NCBI GenBank assembly: GCA_945947715.1
Contig: CAMEYZ010000127.1
Span: 1-6,331 of the forward strand
Length of the DNA stretch: 6,331 nt
Direction: 5' to 3'
Source of the DNA: an uncultured Clostridia bacterium
GTDB lineage: Bacteria > Bacillota > Clostridia > Oscillospirales > Ruminococcaceae
This document shows, in pieces, positions 5,501 to 6,331 of the stretch. Made by a program: the position numbers and the translations under genes. The first letter of the stretch is position 1. Every line of letters starts with the position of its first letter. The notes under the pieces were generated by a model. The model worked only from the letters and a program-made list of their open reading frames with translations. It ran no database searches and was not told where the DNA came from.

Positions 5501-6331
5501 TTATATATTAGCCTTGACATAGGCGAAATTCTTTTCGTAAGCATCAGCTGCGCCGATAATGGTCGCCTCGTCCCACATCTTGCCGATGATCGACATACCA
5601 ATAGGCATACCCTTTGAATCATAGCCGCAGGGTGTGGAGATAGCAGGAAGTGAAGCAATATTTACTGTAACGGTGCAGATATCTGCCTGATACATCTTTG
5701 CAGGGTCGGAGATATTCTCGTTCACGCCGTATGCAACGGTAGGTGCAGTAGGAGTAAGAATGATATCGCAGTTTTCAAATATCTGTGCATATTCCTCTCT
5801 TATCTTCTGCTTGAGAGCCATTGCCTTGCCGTAATATGCGTCATAATAGCCCGAGCAGAGTGCATAGTTTCCGAGAAGGATACGTCTCTTGACCTCATCG
5901 CCGAAGCCCTCGCTTCTGGAGTTGGTGATAAGCTCGTTGAAGTTCTCGCCTATCTCGCTGCGGTGGCCGTACTTGATGCCGTCGAAGCGTGAAAGGTTGG
6001 AGGAAGCCTCTGCAGAGGAAATAAGATAGTAGGAAGCAACTGCATACTTCAGCGAAGGCATGGAGCAGTCAACAAGCTCAGCACCCATTGCCTTGAATTC
6101 ATCGGCAGCCTTGAGTACAGCATTTCTTACGTCCTCGTCGATTCCGTCGGCATAAAATTCCTTGGGAAGAGCAATCTTTACGCCCTTCATATCCATGCCG
6201 ATTTTTGATGTATAGTCCATTGTATCAAGCTTTGAAGCGGTGCCGACGTGGGGAGCATAGCCTGCGATGACAATGAGAAGATAAGCGTAGTCGAAAGCGT
6301 CCATTGCGATAGTTCGAACGGAGTCCCGGGA
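5501..6331 (-). CDS. gatA: Asp-tRNA(Asn)/Glu-tRNA(Gln) amidotransferase subunit A, 5' part missing
   Basis: GatA is the amidase-signature glutaminase that frees ammonia from glutamine for GatB. Only the last 276 residues are inside the window; the frame stays open to the right edge, so the ATG at 6304 is internal and not the start. About 210 N-terminal residues, including the catalytic lysine and serines, lie outside. Recognisable blocks are ASSNLSRFDGIKYGHR, RRILLGNYALCSGYYDAYY, ILTPTAPTVAYG, SLPAISTPCG and MPIGMSIIGK. gatC is expected further right, giving gatC-gatA-gatB order. Odd point: the first 30 or so visible residues depart from the usual pattern. SRDSVRT stands where SLDQIGP-like sequence is normal, and GYAPHV where GxDPxD is normal. 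The rest of the fragment looks normal. Confidence 0.93.
   Translation of the reverse strand, partial: SRDSVRTIAMDAFDYAYLLIVIAGYAPHVGTASKLDTMDYTSKIGMDMKGVKIALPKEFYADGIDEDVRNAVLKAADEFKAMGAELVDCSMPSLKYAVASYYLISSAEASSNLSRFDGIKYGHRSEIGENFNELITNSRSEGFGDEVKRRILLGNYALCSGYYDAYYGKAMALKQKIREEYAQIFENCDIILTPTAPTVAYGVNENISDPAKMYQADICTVTVNIASLPAISTPCGYDSKGMPIGMSIIGKMWDEATIIGAADAYEKNFAYVKANI

Noticed and set aside
6302..6304. ATG at 6304 as the gatA start
   Set aside because: The frame remains open to the edge, the sequence upstream still resembles GatA, and the catalytic part of the family lies N-terminal to it.

Overview
The window looks like part of a chromosome from an anaerobic, low-to-mid GC Firmicute of class Clostridia, most probably a Ruminococcus-like gut or rumen bacterium. 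This rests on an oxygen-sensitive class III ribonucleotide reductase, strong AAAGGA/AAAGGAG ribosome binding sites, AT-rich spacers around genes of moderate GC, and the general look of the proteins. The genus is inference; no rRNA or other marker gene is present.

Layout, left to right. Bases 1-366 hold no gene but carry a well-formed control region: a sigma-A type promoter (TTGACA, 16 bp, TACAAT) with two NrdR-box-like sites 31 bp apart start to start, one on the -35 and one on the -10, followed by a leader of about 130 nt. The plus strand then carries nrdD (367-2529, anaerobic ribonucleoside-triphosphate reductase), a hairpin with a T run, nrdG (2605-3159, its radical-SAM activase) and a small three-helix membrane protein resembling DUF3784 (3232-3540). 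A strong bidirectional terminator (3551-3582) closes this side. The minus strand carries a converging operon, read right to left: gatA (5' part beyond the right edge), gatB and an MmcQ/YjbR-family gene whose ATG overlaps the gatB stop.

Functionally there are two housekeeping modules. NrdD and NrdG make deoxynucleotides without oxygen, under probable NrdR control. GatA and GatB are two subunits of the GatCAB amidotransferase, which makes Gln-tRNA(Gln) and/or Asn-tRNA(Asn) from mischarged tRNAs.

The unusual feature is a 79-bp repeat present twice in inverted orientation (3119-3197 plus, 3613-3691 minus; 62 of 79 bases identical without gaps by hand count). Each copy lies across the 3' end of a gene, nrdG and the MmcQ/YjbR gene, and both are read in the same frame, giving two unrelated proteins similar C-terminal tails (AGDAPAGNGRV and AGNAPAGDCRV). 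This suggests a small dispersed GC-rich palindromic element that tolerates or exploits insertion at gene ends, comparable in principle to the Rickettsia palindromic elements. I do not recognise it as a named family.
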